Notes: generated from the sequence alone by a model not told the origin. A stretch of 57,373 nt of DNA from Lachnospiraceae bacterium UBA7143 (GCA_002491905.1 DKWV01000032.1:1283-58655), one strand, 5' to 3'. Shown: positions 43,542-51,726, counted from the first letter of the stretch. Program-made: numbers and translations.

Positions 43542-44622
43542 CACTTCCCTTCAGCCATTGCCTGTACACCTGCTCGGAAATCCTTGCCATCATCACAGGT
43601 GGAACACTCATCCCGCAGATGTACTGGACACTCTGACCCATAAAATCATAATCCTGCGGAAATGTCTGACAGCCCACGATATCCCGGTCAGTCATAAGCA
43701 GGCCGTCGCACATCCGGTAAAGGCTGCTGCCTGAAACAATAGTCTGCACAGGTTCATCATCCCTGTTGATCGGCGTGGAAAAGCCGTTGTTCTTGACCTT
43801 CCGTACCCTCTCATTGATATCCGCGATACATCGGTCAGTCAGAATCCGATATTTCAGAAGCTTCGCCTGCATACTGTCCGGATCCATCGCCTTGCCATAC
43901 GGCTCCCGGACATCTTTGAACGGGATAGGCTTTGAATGGAACTCCATTGACAGCTTCGGATATTTCAAATCTTTCCGATGCGCGATAAAAAAGACACGCT
44001 CCCTTTTCTGAGGCACACCCATCCTCGCCGCATTGAACAGAAATATCTGCACCGTATATCCGGCATCATCAAAACCCTTCACGATCTGGTTGACCCAGCC
44101 TTTGGCATTTCCGATGATGATACCCTTCACATTCTCCGCGATCACAACTTTCGGCTGTAATCTCTTCGCTATCGCTATGAAATAAAGGAACAGGTCATCA
44201 AGCCTCTGCTTTGCCTGGCCTTCACGGAATACTTTTTCCGTATTCCAGCCTGCTTCCCTGACTCCGGCCGTAGAGAATACAGAGCAGGGCGGCGAACCAT
44301 CCAGCACATCCAGATGGAACAGTTCTTCCGGTATCTTCTCATCCGGCAGCTTCAGGAAATCCCTGATATCCATAAGGAATGAATGCTTCGGATGATTGTT
44401 CTGTTTATACACCTTCATCATATCGGGATCAATCTCGCAGTTCCCCACGACATCAAACCCCGCCAGCTTGTAACCCATTGAGGAACCGCCACCACAGGAG
44501 AAGCAGGAGAATACGGTATGCCCGTGCTTCGGTCTGCTTTCCAGATCGGACAATTTCCACTTCCACGGAAACTCAGTTGAACCGGAAACCGCAGTTCGGG
44601 CATTCGTATTTGAACTCTTCAT
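43516..44622 (-). CDS. DNA cytosine-5 methyltransferase
   Basis: 368 residues from the ATG at 44622, preceded by GGAGGTGTTTGGGG, overlapping the upstream ParB-like gene by about 50 bases. Motif I is atypical (FSCFSCGGGSSMGYKLAG in place of DLFAGxGG). Motif IV SPPCSVFSTAG with the catalytic cysteine, motif VI ENVKG, motif VIII QKRERVFFIA and motif X VPPVMMARI are present, so it is probably active. No restriction partner is near. Likely protects phage DNA from host restriction or marks it for packaging. Confidence 0.88.
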   Translation of the reverse strand: MKSSNTNARTAVSGSTEFPWKWKLSDLESRPKHGHTVFSCFSCGGGSSMGYKLAGFDVVGNCEIDPDMMKVYKQNNHPKHSFLMDIRDFLKLPDEKIPEELFHLDVLDGSPPCSVFSTAGVREAGWNTEKVFREGQAKQRLDDLFLYFIAIAKRLQPKVVIAENVKGIIIGNAKGWVNQIVKGFDDAGYTVQIFLFNAARMGVPQKRERVFFIAHRKDLKYPKLSMEFHSKPIPFKDVREPYGKAMDPDSMQAKLLKYRILTDRCIADINERVRKVKNNGFSTPINRDDEPVQTIVSGSSLYRMCDGLLMTDRDIVGCQTFPQDYDFMGQSVQYICGMSVPPVMMARISEQVYRQWLKGSDADEDAEA

Positions 44623-45064
44623 CCCCAAACACCTCCGCATCAAATTCTGTGGTCCCAGTCAGTTCCTTATCTGAACCGCCGCCGTCACCATCCACCGGCA
44701 GTTCTTCCGCCATACAAAAAAAGTCGAACCCTTCCAGATCAAGTCCTTCCAGTTCGACTTCCAATTTCATGAGATCCCATGTTGCCTTTTCCCCGGTCTT
44801 GTTATCCAGGAAGCGGTATTTCTTCTTCTGTTCCTCGGTCAGCCCGTCACAGATCAGGCATTCCACATCATCCATCCCCAGAGCAATCAGCGCCTTGTAT
44901 CTGGTGTGGCCTGCGATAATCACATGATCCTCATCCACAATGATCGGCGTAATATAGGAACACTGACGGATGCTCTCGGCAACCGCATTCACTACATCAT
45001 CATTCTTACGCGGATTATTCTTATACGGCTCTATCTCAGCCAGCTTTATTTTCTGTAGCTTCAT
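44573..45064 (-). CDS. ParB-like nuclease-domain protein 2 with C-terminal zinc knuckle
   Basis: 163 residues. ParB N-terminal type domain (about 1-95): KIKLAEIEPYKNNPRKNDD and IIAGHTRYKALIALG, the latter aligning with the GERR-type catalytic or nucleotide loop. The C-terminus has one CPNCG knuckle (ECPNCGFRFN). Close paralogue of the gene upstream, with which it overlaps by four bases. ParB-like domains next to phage methyltransferases are often involved in DNA recognition or modification; exact role unknown. Confidence 0.8.
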   Translation of the reverse strand: MKLQKIKLAEIEPYKNNPRKNDDVVNAVAESIRQCSYITPIIVDEDHVIIAGHTRYKALIALGMDDVECLICDGLTEEQKKKYRFLDNKTGEKATWDLMKLEVELEGLDLEGFDFFCMAEELPVDGDGGGSDKELTGTTEFDAEVFGDEEFKYECPNCGFRFN

Positions 45065-45498
45065 ACCTCAAACACCTCCCCGCAGCAGGGACAGGTCATC
45101 ATCTTCGGACCGTCCTCTTCGGCTTCATCAGGAAGAGCCGTTTCAGGCTGACCGAAATCATATCCCTGAAAATCCACATCACACAGTTCCGCGCTCAGCT
45201 TCTTCTGATCCCAGGAAGCCATCTCTGCCGTCTTGTTATCATATAGACGGTACTTTTTCTTCTGTTCTTCTGTCAGATCGGAAGCGATGACAACCTCGCA
45301 TTCCTTATATCCCAGCTTTTTCAAAGCTTTATATCTTGTATGCCCCGCCAGGATCACGCCATCCTCGTCAATAATGATCGGTGCGATGTAGGAACACTGC
45401 TTAATGCTCTCCGCAACATCGTCCACCGCCTCATCATTGATCCTCGGATTGTTCTCATAAGGCTTCAGTTCTGACAGCTTTTTCTTCACATATTTCAT
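45061..45498 (-). CDS. ParB-like nuclease-domain protein 1 with C-terminal zinc knuckle
   Basis: 145 residues from the ATG at 45498, preceded by AGGAGGGTTTTG. Same ParB-type core as its neighbour (ELKPYENNPRINDEA; ILAGHTRYKALKKLG; EEQKKKYRLYDNKTAEMASW) and a single C-terminal CPCCG. Tandem duplication with the following gene is evident. Located between the small terminase and the methyltransferase. Confidence 0.8.
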   Translation of the reverse strand: MKYVKKKLSELKPYENNPRINDEAVDDVAESIKQCSYIAPIIIDEDGVILAGHTRYKALKKLGYKECEVVIASDLTEEQKKKYRLYDNKTAEMASWDQKKLSAELCDVDFQGYDFGQPETALPDEAEEDGPKMMTCPCCGEVFEV

Positions 45499-45508
45499 CA
45501 AAACCCTC

Positions 45509-46045
45509 CTATTTCTTCCTTGCCGTAAGCAGATGCTCCATCAGGTCATCATGCAGATTCGCCCCTCCGTACTCCACGGAGCAGTTTTCCTTCACGATCT
45601 GATAGATCTGGTACCAGCACTGGTTCACCTGCTTCAGATAATTCTGGCTCATCGTCACATATGGGGAAGTGATTGCTGCCCCCGTGGTCGGATGCTTTGC
45701 CAGGAATCCGTATTCCGATATGCAGGTCTCGCACTGTACCCATCTGGATACCGACATCGCATATTGTTCGATCAGCTGCGTATTTACCAGCTGGTCACAG
45801 CCTCTCTCCTTCAGCCAGAGGAAGGTTGATTTGAACACATCCTCCGCGCAAAGGTCAATGCCGCTCTTCTGAGCAGCCTTTAAGAAGTCCTTCACCGGCG
45901 GCACATCCTCGCCGCTTATCTCCGCAGACTCCGGAAGGTCAATGACCATTGCCGCAAGTCCGCTGTCGATCTTTTCCGTCAGGGCTTTTTGTTTCCTGCC
46001 GGAACCGACCCTTGCGCCGCCGCGCATAGTCCCGTCTTTGGCCAT
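45509..46045 (-). CDS. terS: Terminase small subunit (P27 family)
   Basis: 178 residues. Begins MAKDGTMRGGARVGSGRKQK, typical of P27-family small terminases, followed by a helical DNA-binding core with YVTMSQNYLKQVNQCWYQIYQIV near residue 130. Recognises the packaging site and recruits the large subunit. It is separated from the large subunit by the ParB-like and methyltransferase genes. GAGGTGAAGGAA precedes the start. Confidence 0.88.
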   Translation of the reverse strand: MAKDGTMRGGARVGSGRKQKALTEKIDSGLAAMVIDLPESAEISGEDVPPVKDFLKAAQKSGIDLCAEDVFKSTFLWLKERGCDQLVNTQLIEQYAMSVSRWVQCETCISEYGFLAKHPTTGAAITSPYVTMSQNYLKQVNQCWYQIYQIVKENCSVEYGGANLHDDLMEHLLTARKK

Positions 46046-46150
46046 TTTCCTTCACCTCAATTCTCTGCCGGGGTAATACCCCGTTTGATTTCTTGTTTTT
46101 GTGCGTGTGACCCCCGCGCCGTTCCCTGGAGAATATACACATGGGGATTT
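46046..46150 (-). other. Candidate cos / packaging region
   Basis: Non-coding gap between HNH and small terminase. It holds a G/C-rich stretch (minus strand GGAACGGCGCGGGGGTCACA, 46101-46120 region) and a palindrome CGGGGTATTACCCCG (46068-46082). In cos-type HK97-like phages with an HNH gene next to terminase, the cohesive-end site usually lies here. Inference only. Confidence 0.35.
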
Positions 46151-46522
46151 TTACTCCCCCTCCGGGCGCTTTCCCCATCGGTCTCCCCTCTCTGCGTGTA
46201 TGCGTGAGTGACACGACTTGCACAGCGCGATCAGATTGCTCCAATCATGCGTGCCACCTTCACTCAGCGGCTTCTTATGATGAACCTCTTCCACAGGAAC
46301 AATCACTCCACGCTGGAAGCACAGCTCACAGAACGGATGCTCCATCACATACTTATCGCGGATCCTTTTCCATGCTCTTCCGTAACGCTTCTTTGTCCGA
46401 GGATCTCTCCCATACTTCTCATACTCACGGTTCACTTGTGCTTGGTGTTCCGGACAATATCTCCCTTCCGTAAGGTTGGGACAGCCCGGATAAGCACACG
46501 GCTTCTTCGGTTTCCTCGGCAT
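46151..46522 (-). CDS. HNH endonuclease (packaging-associated)
   Basis: 123 residues from the ATG at 46522, preceded by AAGGTGGACAG. Two N-terminal cysteine pairs (CAYPGC and C-PEH), then the HNH core: CELC, VEEVHHKKPLSEGG, NLIALCKSCHSRIH. Full length for phage HNH proteins that assist terminase in cutting cos DNA. First gene of the late operon, directly before the small terminase. Confidence 0.92.
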   Translation of the reverse strand: MPRKPKKPCAYPGCPNLTEGRYCPEHQAQVNREYEKYGRDPRTKKRYGRAWKRIRDKYVMEHPFCELCFQRGVIVPVEEVHHKKPLSEGGTHDWSNLIALCKSCHSRIHAERGDRWGKRPEGE

Positions 46523-46546
46523 CTGTCCACCTTCTTTCTTCCACGG

Positions 46547-46580
46547 AAAAAGCCGCTGCAGATTTCTCCACAACGGCTTT
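46547..46580 (-). terminator. Terminator after the DUF1492 regulator
   Basis: Minus-strand AAAGCCG (46574-46580) and CGGCTTT (46549-46555) with TTTTT at the end (46547-46551). It lies between the regulator and HNH genes, so would separate early and late transcripts. Confidence 0.5.
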
Positions 46581-46621
46581 CTCATCTTTCGCTTTTGCCA
46601 TCTTAACATTATCACATAGGC

Positions 46622-46650
46622 TTACTGTATCGAACTTGATTTTACTGTAT
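46622..46650 (-). repeat. Direct repeat ATACAGTAA with 20-base period
   Basis: Minus strand ATACAGTAA at 46642-46650 and again at 46622-46630, exactly 20 bases apart (two helical turns). The first copy contains the stop codon of the DUF1492 gene. Position before the late operon is that of an activator binding site. Confidence 0.45.
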
Positions 46651-47073
46651 TCTTTCCGAAATCTCGATTTCATCCAGGGCATTCCTGTGAAGGCGGAATA
46701 CATTGTCAATACCGTAACCAAGCTCGATTGCGATCTCTTCCCATCTCATATAGGACAAGTACCGCAGTTCCAGTATCGTCTGAAGTTCGGCACTCTCCAC
46801 AGCTTTGATCCTGCGGATGATATCCTTCTTCAGTTCTACAAGCTTCATCATATCCTGGTTGATCTCATTCTCCAGGTCGATAATCTTGATTATGGCATCC
46901 TCCATCCTAGAACCATCCTTGTTCGGGCTCTTCGGCATATCCGAATATGTCACCGTTGCCTTGGTGGCCAGGTCATGAAGATCTTCAATCTGTCCTAGCT
47001 TGCTCTCGATCCGCTGGTTCAGTCCGAACGCCTGTGATAAATATTTCTTGGCTTCCTGCTGATGTCTGTTCAT
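46642..47073 (-). CDS. DUF1492 / sigma-region-4-like late regulator
   Basis: 143 residues. N-terminal coiled coil (about 1-85), then a helix-turn-helix resembling sigma region 4: LRYLSYMRWEEIAIELGYG and IDNVFRLHRNALDEI at the C-terminus. Members of this group (with RinA/ArpU-like proteins) control late gene transcription in Gram-positive phages. It lies right upstream of the late operon. Candidate binding sites are the ATACAGTAA repeats beside its own stop codon. Confidence 0.75.
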   Translation of the reverse strand: MNRHQQEAKKYLSQAFGLNQRIESKLGQIEDLHDLATKATVTYSDMPKSPNKDGSRMEDAIIKIIDLENEINQDMMKLVELKKDIIRRIKAVESAELQTILELRYLSYMRWEEIAIELGYGIDNVFRLHRNALDEIEISERIQ

Positions 47074-47076
47074 AAG

Positions 47077-47361
47077 CTACCTCCGATTGGATTTATTTTT
47101 CTTCCCTCGGATTGACTCTAATTGTCTCACTTCGTCCTGAAGCCTTTTGATCAGGTATTCCCCGTCCACGGATGTAAGCTGCTGATACCAGCCGGAACGG
47201 AAAAACCTCTCGATCTCCAAAGCCTCATCTATTGCCTGCCGGTTCTTCGGATGAGCCTTGATCTTCTTCAGCGCCATCCTGTAATCAGAAACCGCCTGAA
47301 GGATAATGGCATTTGCCAATCGCTCATACGGATCCTCCGCCAGATTCTTATTTCCCGCCAT
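47077..47361 (-). CDS. Conserved small phage protein of unknown function
   Basis: 94 residues from the ATG at 47361, preceded by GGAGGTAAGTGCCT and overlapping the end of the helicase gene. Helical, with AIDEALEIERFFRSGWYQQLTSVDG in the middle (shown in two parts: AIDEALEIERFFRSG, WYQQLTSVDG) and a basic C-terminus (GKKNKSNRR). I have seen similar proteins before the DUF1492-type regulator in Clostridia prophages but know no function. Confidence 0.7.
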   Translation of the reverse strand: MAGNKNLAEDPYERLANAIILQAVSDYRMALKKIKAHPKNRQAIDEALEIERFFRSGWYQQLTSVDGEYLIKRLQDEVRQLESIRGKKNKSNRR

Positions 47362-48724
47362 AGGCACTTACCTCCGCTTTCACAGCATCGATCAATCGCG
47401 CCTGTGTATTTCCTTTTAAGGAAAGAACTTTCATGATCCGTTCATCTACGGTTCCGGCAGTCAGAATATGCTGTACCACGACCGTTCCAGATTCCTGTCC
47501 CTGTCTCCAAAGCCTTGCCACTGTCTGCTGATATAATTCAAGGCTCCATATCATCCCAAACCAGACGATCGTATTTCCACCACTCTGAAGATTCAGCCCA
47601 TGCCCAGCGGAAGCAGGATGTATCAGCCCCACTTCCAGTCTTCCCGCATTCCAGTCCTCAATAGAAGCATCCGAATCCAACTTCCCGTAATTCACGCCCA
47701 ACTCATCCAGCCTCTCGGTGATTCTCTGAAGGTCATGTTTGAACCAGTACGCCACTAAGAGACTTTTTCCGTTTGCTGCCTCGATTATGTCATCAAGGGC
47801 ATCCAGTTTTCTGTCATGGATGAGCTCGATACCACCTGTGTCGGAATAAACAGCACCATTCGCCATCTGTGTCAACTTTCCGGAAAGAGCCGCCGCATTT
47901 GCAGCCGTAATCTCCCCGCCTGGAAGCTGTAATACAAGGTCATTTTTCATATCCTCATATCTGGCACGCTCATCTTCATCCAGATAGACCATATATTCCG
48001 AATTGATCAGTTCTGGCATCTTCAGGTGATCGGTTCCCTTCATGGAAATCGTGATATCGGAGATCCGGTCATAAATCCTCTTGTCAGCTCCTGGTCTTAA
48101 TCGGTAACTGTAAACAATAGGCCCATTTACCTGATCCGGCACAAAATACTCGACCCTGTACTGGCTGATAAACCTTCCAAGCCTCTCTCCCATATCCAGA
48201 ACCTTGTATTCTGCGAAAAGATCCATCAATCCATTGCTGGACGGCGTTCCGGTCAGGCCAACAATCCTTTTCACCTTCGGTCTCACCTTCATAAGTGCCT
48301 TGAACCTCTTTGCCTGCCAGTTCTTAAAAGATGAAAGCTCATCGATCACCACCATGTCATAATCAAATGGCTGACCGCTCTTTTCTATCAGCCAAGGAAC
48401 ATTCTCACGGTTGATAATGTAAATATCCGCATCCGCCTGAAGTGCTTTCATCCTCTCCGCTGCCGTACCGACCGCTATGGAATATCTGAGTCCTTTCAGT
48501 TGGTCCCATTTCTGAATTTCCGCTGACCATGTGTGTTTTGCGACCCTCAGCGGCGCTATGATCAGCACCTTCGATACCTCAAAGCTGTCAAACATCAGTG
48601 CATTAATCGCCGCCAACACAATACTGGTCTTACCCATACCCATATCAAGCAAGATCGCTGCTATGGGATGTTCCTTTATGAAATTAATCGCGTATTTCTG
48701 ATATTCATGTGGACTGTATCTCAT
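47348..48724 (-). CDS. SNF2-family DEAD/DEAH helicase
   Basis: 458 residues. Motif I LDMGMGKTSIVL near residue 28, motif II VIDELSSFKNW near 128, motif III GLTGTPSSNG near 157, and C-terminal helicase motifs (LIHPASAGHGLNLQSGG and ARLWRQGQ) near 360-400. A stand-alone SNF2 core, common in phage replication modules, likely remodelling replication or recombination intermediates. Its start lies inside the end of the VRR-NUC gene. Confidence 0.92.
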   Translation of the reverse strand: MRYSPHEYQKYAINFIKEHPIAAILLDMGMGKTSIVLAAINALMFDSFEVSKVLIIAPLRVAKHTWSAEIQKWDQLKGLRYSIAVGTAAERMKALQADADIYIINRENVPWLIEKSGQPFDYDMVVIDELSSFKNWQAKRFKALMKVRPKVKRIVGLTGTPSSNGLMDLFAEYKVLDMGERLGRFISQYRVEYFVPDQVNGPIVYSYRLRPGADKRIYDRISDITISMKGTDHLKMPELINSEYMVYLDEDERARYEDMKNDLVLQLPGGEITAANAAALSGKLTQMANGAVYSDTGGIELIHDRKLDALDDIIEAANGKSLLVAYWFKHDLQRITERLDELGVNYGKLDSDASIEDWNAGRLEVGLIHPASAGHGLNLQSGGNTIVWFGMIWSLELYQQTVARLWRQGQESGTVVVQHILTAGTVDERIMKVLSLKGNTQARLIDAVKAEVSAYGGK

Positions 48725-48986
48725 CTAAAATCCCTCCGATTTGCTCAACCCCATCAAGTATGTATGTGGGGAATCCTAACTTTGCCAATAATCTATGTCT
48801 CGAAACCTGTAAGGCTCTCGGCTTCTCGCCGGGTGCTTTCACTTCCACCAATCCGAAATGCCGCCCCGGCAAGAAGACTAATCTGTCCGGCACCCCGTCA
48901 AATCCCGGAGACACCCACTTAGGACAGATCCCGCCTCTGGCTTTGACCTCCTTAACAAGCTTCTGTTCTATGATTTTTTCCCTCAT
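48705..48986 (-). CDS. VRR-NUC domain nuclease
   Basis: 93 residues. Complete VRR-NUC fold with catalytic pattern GVPDRLVFLPGRHFGLVEVKA, carrying the D and E-x-K residues of the PD-(D/E)XK superfamily. The family is related to the nuclease domain of FAN1 and may resolve branched DNA. Start ATG is preceded by GGAGGTGTCGCA and overlaps the stop of a 17-codon frame. Lies between primase and SNF2 helicase, both likely partners. Confidence 0.9.
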   Translation of the reverse strand: MREKIIEQKLVKEVKARGGICPKWVSPGFDGVPDRLVFLPGRHFGLVEVKAPGEKPRALQVSRHRLLAKLGFPTYILDGVEQIGGILDEIQST

Positions 48987-49036
48987 TGCGACACCTCCAT
49001 CAAATAGAAGGTGACAGGTGGTGACGGGCGTTTCAT
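48983..49036 (-). CDS. Possible 17-residue leader peptide before VRR-NUC
   Basis: Minus-strand frame MKRPSPPVTFYLMEVSQ with AGAGG before its ATG and a stop overlapping the VRR-NUC start as ATGA. It spans one arm of the GGTGAC inverted repeat. Could be a coupling peptide or chance. Confidence 0.3.
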   Translation of the reverse strand: MKRPSPPVTFYLMEVSQ

Positions 49037-49114
49037 AAATCCTCTATATAAGGATTTTCAGCCTCAAAAATCGCCTATACGGGGTTTTAGAATTACCTGT
49101 CACCGACCGTCACC
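49010..49114. repeat. GGTGAC iteron-like inverted repeats, candidate replication origin
   Basis: GGTGACAGGTGGTGACGG (49010-49027) and ACCTGTCACCGACCGTCACC (49095-49114) form an imperfect inverted repeat, with four GGTGAC/GTCACC hexamers spaced 9 and 10 bases within each arm. The 67-base middle is A/T-rich (TATATAAGG). It sits directly after the primase-helicase gene. Layout suits an origin or a regulator site. Confidence 0.4.
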
Positions 49115-49115
49115 C

Positions 49116-51392
49116 TTACAGGAAATCCTGTCCCTCTTTGAGCTTCAAACCATAGAAAAAAGCGCCTTTTTTGGTCTTACGCTTACTGAACCCGGCATTT
49201 TCCAGAGCGGAATTAAAATCGCCGTTCTGTCTCGTAAACTCACCGTTGTTCGCAGCATACTCACGATACTTCTGGTAAAGTTCCCCGGATTTTTCCGTAA
49301 ACGCAGGATCCACATCACAACATTCCTCGATGAAATGCCCCAGCCAGTCGTTCTCTTCCCTGTACGCCTTGATCGCTTCCTGGACACACTTCGGAAGCAC
49401 GATCTTGAAATTCGCATCTATGGCCTTCTTTGCGCCTTCGATCACCCACTTCAGAATGTAGCCGCCGGCCTTCTCATAAAGAAAATCCGCATAATTTTTG
49501 ATATCGCTGTCACCAACGATCTTCGCATTGAAGGGGATCACGATCAGCCTGCGCCAGATACCATCATCATTTGCCCCTACCTTCGGAAGATGGTTAGTAT
49601 ATAGGACCAGCGTGTGACTCGGCACAAATGCAAACGGCGCCTTGTACTTCTTCTCAGCGAAAATCTCATCCGTGGAGCAGAGCTGCTTCACCACTGCGGT
49701 ATTGAGCCTCATTCCTTCTTCCATCTCGGATGAGATGATCAGGCGCTTGCCCTTAAGCTCCGCCATTTCCGGTTTCACATTTCTCTTACATCCGACCGTC
49801 AAGGTCTCCGCTGACAACTTCCCGCTATAGATCCCCAGCACCCTGGACACCGTATTCCAGAATGTAGACTTGCCATTTGCACCACTGCCGTATGCAATGA
49901 TGAGATGTTCCTGATAAACTTTCCCGACCGCAGCCATGCCGACAACCATCTGAACATAGTCGATCAGTTCCTTATCCCCAGAGAAGAAAAGCTCTAGGCA
50001 CTGCTCCCACAAATCCTTTCCATCATCCGACGGAGACACATTGGTGATCTTCGTAATCAGATCCTCCGGATTATGCGGAAACTCCCCTGCGTCAATGCCC
50101 TTTGTCAGGTCATATGTCGCATACGGCGTATTGAGCAGGTTTTCGTCTTTATCCAAATCAGACACACTCACCGCCAGCATCGGCTTCGCCGCATTCAGCG
50201 CGGACACCACATATTTGTAATCCCGTCTCTTCATGACGAATGCCAGATAAGTCTTCGCCGCCAGATAAGTGAACATCAATTTCAATGAATCCAGCGGGAC
50301 CGCCTTTTCCAAGGTCTTACCGCCAGCCTTGATTGCAGCCTCATCAACTCCTGCTGCCATCAATGCCTTCTTTGCGTTCTCTACATATTCCAGAGCATCC
50401 GCCAGCTGCAGATCCAGAAATTCTTCCATAGCACCGACCGCCAGCTGCCTGTCTTCAATCCAGGAATCTCCGTCATATCTGAGATAGTCCGTCGCGTCCG
50501 AATACCTGAGCTCATCTCCGTATTCCTTGCACAGCACCTTGGCCTGTCCGATATCCGAATAATCGTCCGGCTTCATGCATCCAGCCTTGAAATCTGAGTT
50601 GTATTCATCTGGTGCTACATATCCCGGCTGTGTCTTCACCTTGTTCCTGAAGAACTTCAGAGCCGAATACCAGATAGTTTTAAGCTCTTCCTGCTCCAGT
50701 GGCGGATCACACTTTGCCGCTTCATCCAGGAAGACCTGCTTTGCCTTGTCCGTCTCTCCAAATCTCTTCAGCGCTCTTCCCGCAAAATGAGAAAGCGTCT
50801 TGTTCCTGGAACCCTGCAGGATGCTCCCACCGGTATAACCGCTGCCGGTATCCTCATCTTCTGCAGGCTCCGGATCCACCTCTTCGTCAATCGTCATCCA
50901 GCCCTCATGCCAGACGACCTCACCGGCATCAGCCCCAAAAATGAACCTCGCCGCATCCAGCGCATTGTCATCAAAGAACGGGAATGTCTTCTGGATCGCT
51001 CTTTTGACCGAAGCATAATGTTCCGCATCCGCTGTCTCTTCTATAGGAAAGTACACGTGGAACTTTGGTCTTGCCGCCTTGCCGTCCTTTTCCTTCATAT
51101 GGTTCCGGCTCGGTGCCGCTGCATAGTCGATCTCTTCAAAAAGCTCTTCCAGCTTCTCAAAAGTGATCCATTCGGCAGGATCGTCGGAATGATCATTGTC
51201 ACAATCCATAACGATGACATTGGACTTCAGGAAGTTACTGATATTGCGATAGTTCTTCTTAAACTCCCCGCATACGTGGTCAACCCTAACTGCCTCTTCG
51301 AGCTCATCCCCTGACGTGATCTCTTTCCTGTTCGGATACACGCAGTTCTTGGCGTCGGCAGTCACGTTCGCCGTCTGTAAAACAAAAAACAT
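49116..51392 (-). CDS. Phage primase-helicase (P4/D5 family)
   Basis: 758 residues. N-terminal archaeo-eukaryotic-type primase region (about 1-170) with VIVMDCDNDH and RPKFHVYFPIEE; a PriCT-like part (about 195-255); then a D5 N-terminal domain and superfamily 3 helicase core with Walker A GSGANGKSTFWN near residue 515 and IISSEMEEG. C-terminal winged helix follows. It would open the origin and prime phage DNA synthesis. GGGAGGCAAAAAT precedes the ATG. Leader contains motif copy B. Confidence 0.92.
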   Translation of the reverse strand: MFFVLQTANVTADAKNCVYPNRKEITSGDELEEAVRVDHVCGEFKKNYRNISNFLKSNVIVMDCDNDHSDDPAEWITFEKLEELFEEIDYAAAPSRNHMKEKDGKAARPKFHVYFPIEETADAEHYASVKRAIQKTFPFFDDNALDAARFIFGADAGEVVWHEGWMTIDEEVDPEPAEDEDTGSGYTGGSILQGSRNKTLSHFAGRALKRFGETDKAKQVFLDEAAKCDPPLEQEELKTIWYSALKFFRNKVKTQPGYVAPDEYNSDFKAGCMKPDDYSDIGQAKVLCKEYGDELRYSDATDYLRYDGDSWIEDRQLAVGAMEEFLDLQLADALEYVENAKKALMAAGVDEAAIKAGGKTLEKAVPLDSLKLMFTYLAAKTYLAFVMKRRDYKYVVSALNAAKPMLAVSVSDLDKDENLLNTPYATYDLTKGIDAGEFPHNPEDLITKITNVSPSDDGKDLWEQCLELFFSGDKELIDYVQMVVGMAAVGKVYQEHLIIAYGSGANGKSTFWNTVSRVLGIYSGKLSAETLTVGCKRNVKPEMAELKGKRLIISSEMEEGMRLNTAVVKQLCSTDEIFAEKKYKAPFAFVPSHTLVLYTNHLPKVGANDDGIWRRLIVIPFNAKIVGDSDIKNYADFLYEKAGGYILKWVIEGAKKAIDANFKIVLPKCVQEAIKAYREENDWLGHFIEECCDVDPAFTEKSGELYQKYREYAANNGEFTRQNGDFNSALENAGFSKRKTKKGAFFYGLKLKEGQDFL

Positions 51393-51407
51393 ATTTTTGC
51401 CTCCCTG

Positions 51408-51458
51408 TTATCTTCTTATGAAATTGGTTACTGTCCGCATCTTCTTACCGACCCTCAA
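51408..51458 (-). other. Possible 16-codon leader frame before the primase
   Basis: TTG start at 51458 after AGAGGTGG, product ending MRTVTNFIRR, stop 15 bases before the primase ATG. Weak evidence; could be a translation-coupling leader. Confidence 0.25.
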
Positions 51459-51510
51459 GGGAACCACCTCTTTTCTTTGAAGTAGTAAAGCCAAACCTGG
51501 CTTTCCGAAG

Positions 51511-51541
51511 GTCTAGGTAAAAGTCCGGGCAATTTTCCGAT
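51511..51541 (-). promoter_or_regulatory. Shared phage motif, copy B (primase operon)
   Basis: Minus-strand ATCGGAAAA-N13-TACCTAGAC, followed by CTTCGGAAAG and a perfect hairpin AAAGCCA-GGTT-TGGCTTT (51488-51505). About 120 bases upstream of the primase ATG, pointing toward it. Confidence 0.65.
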
Positions 51542-51601
51542 GCCTGGAAGATTTTTTCAGATTTTTTATGTGTGAGGCAGAAACGCTTCCTTTTATAAAG
51601 A

Positions 51602-51635
51602 AAAATCCGGTCGTTGTCTGGCCGGAAATTTTTTT
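51602..51635. terminator. Terminator-like hairpin between divergent early units
   Basis: TCCGG (51606-51610) and CCGGA (51622-51626) around an 11-base loop, followed by AA and seven T; an A5 precedes it, so it could also act on the minus strand. It isolates the divergent units, or its T-run is part of the conserved upstream flank of the shared motif. Confidence 0.4.
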
Positions 51636-51643
51636 GTCCGAAA

Positions 51644-51674
51644 ATCGGAAAACACCCTCATCTCATACCTAGAC
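51644..51674 (+). promoter_or_regulatory. Shared phage motif, copy C (DUF2800 operon)
   Basis: ATCGGAAAA-N13-TACCTAGAC, preceded by seven T. First of two tandem plus-strand copies, 83 bases apart, upstream of the plus-strand early operon. Confidence 0.65.
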
Positions 51675-51726
51675 TTCCGAAAGATGCGGATAACCGATCA
51701 GCTTCAAAAATTATTTTTCAGGAAAA

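Noticed and set aside
45939..46244. 101-codon minus-strand frame through the terS/HNH gap
   Set aside because: Overlaps the conserved ends of terS and HNH; Arg/Gly-rich composition typical of a shadow frame.
46425..46721. 98-codon minus-strand frame spanning the regulator/HNH gap
   Set aside because: Overlaps both HNH and DUF1492 in another frame and includes a terminator hairpin; the short MAKAKDEK frame within it has no ribosome binding site.
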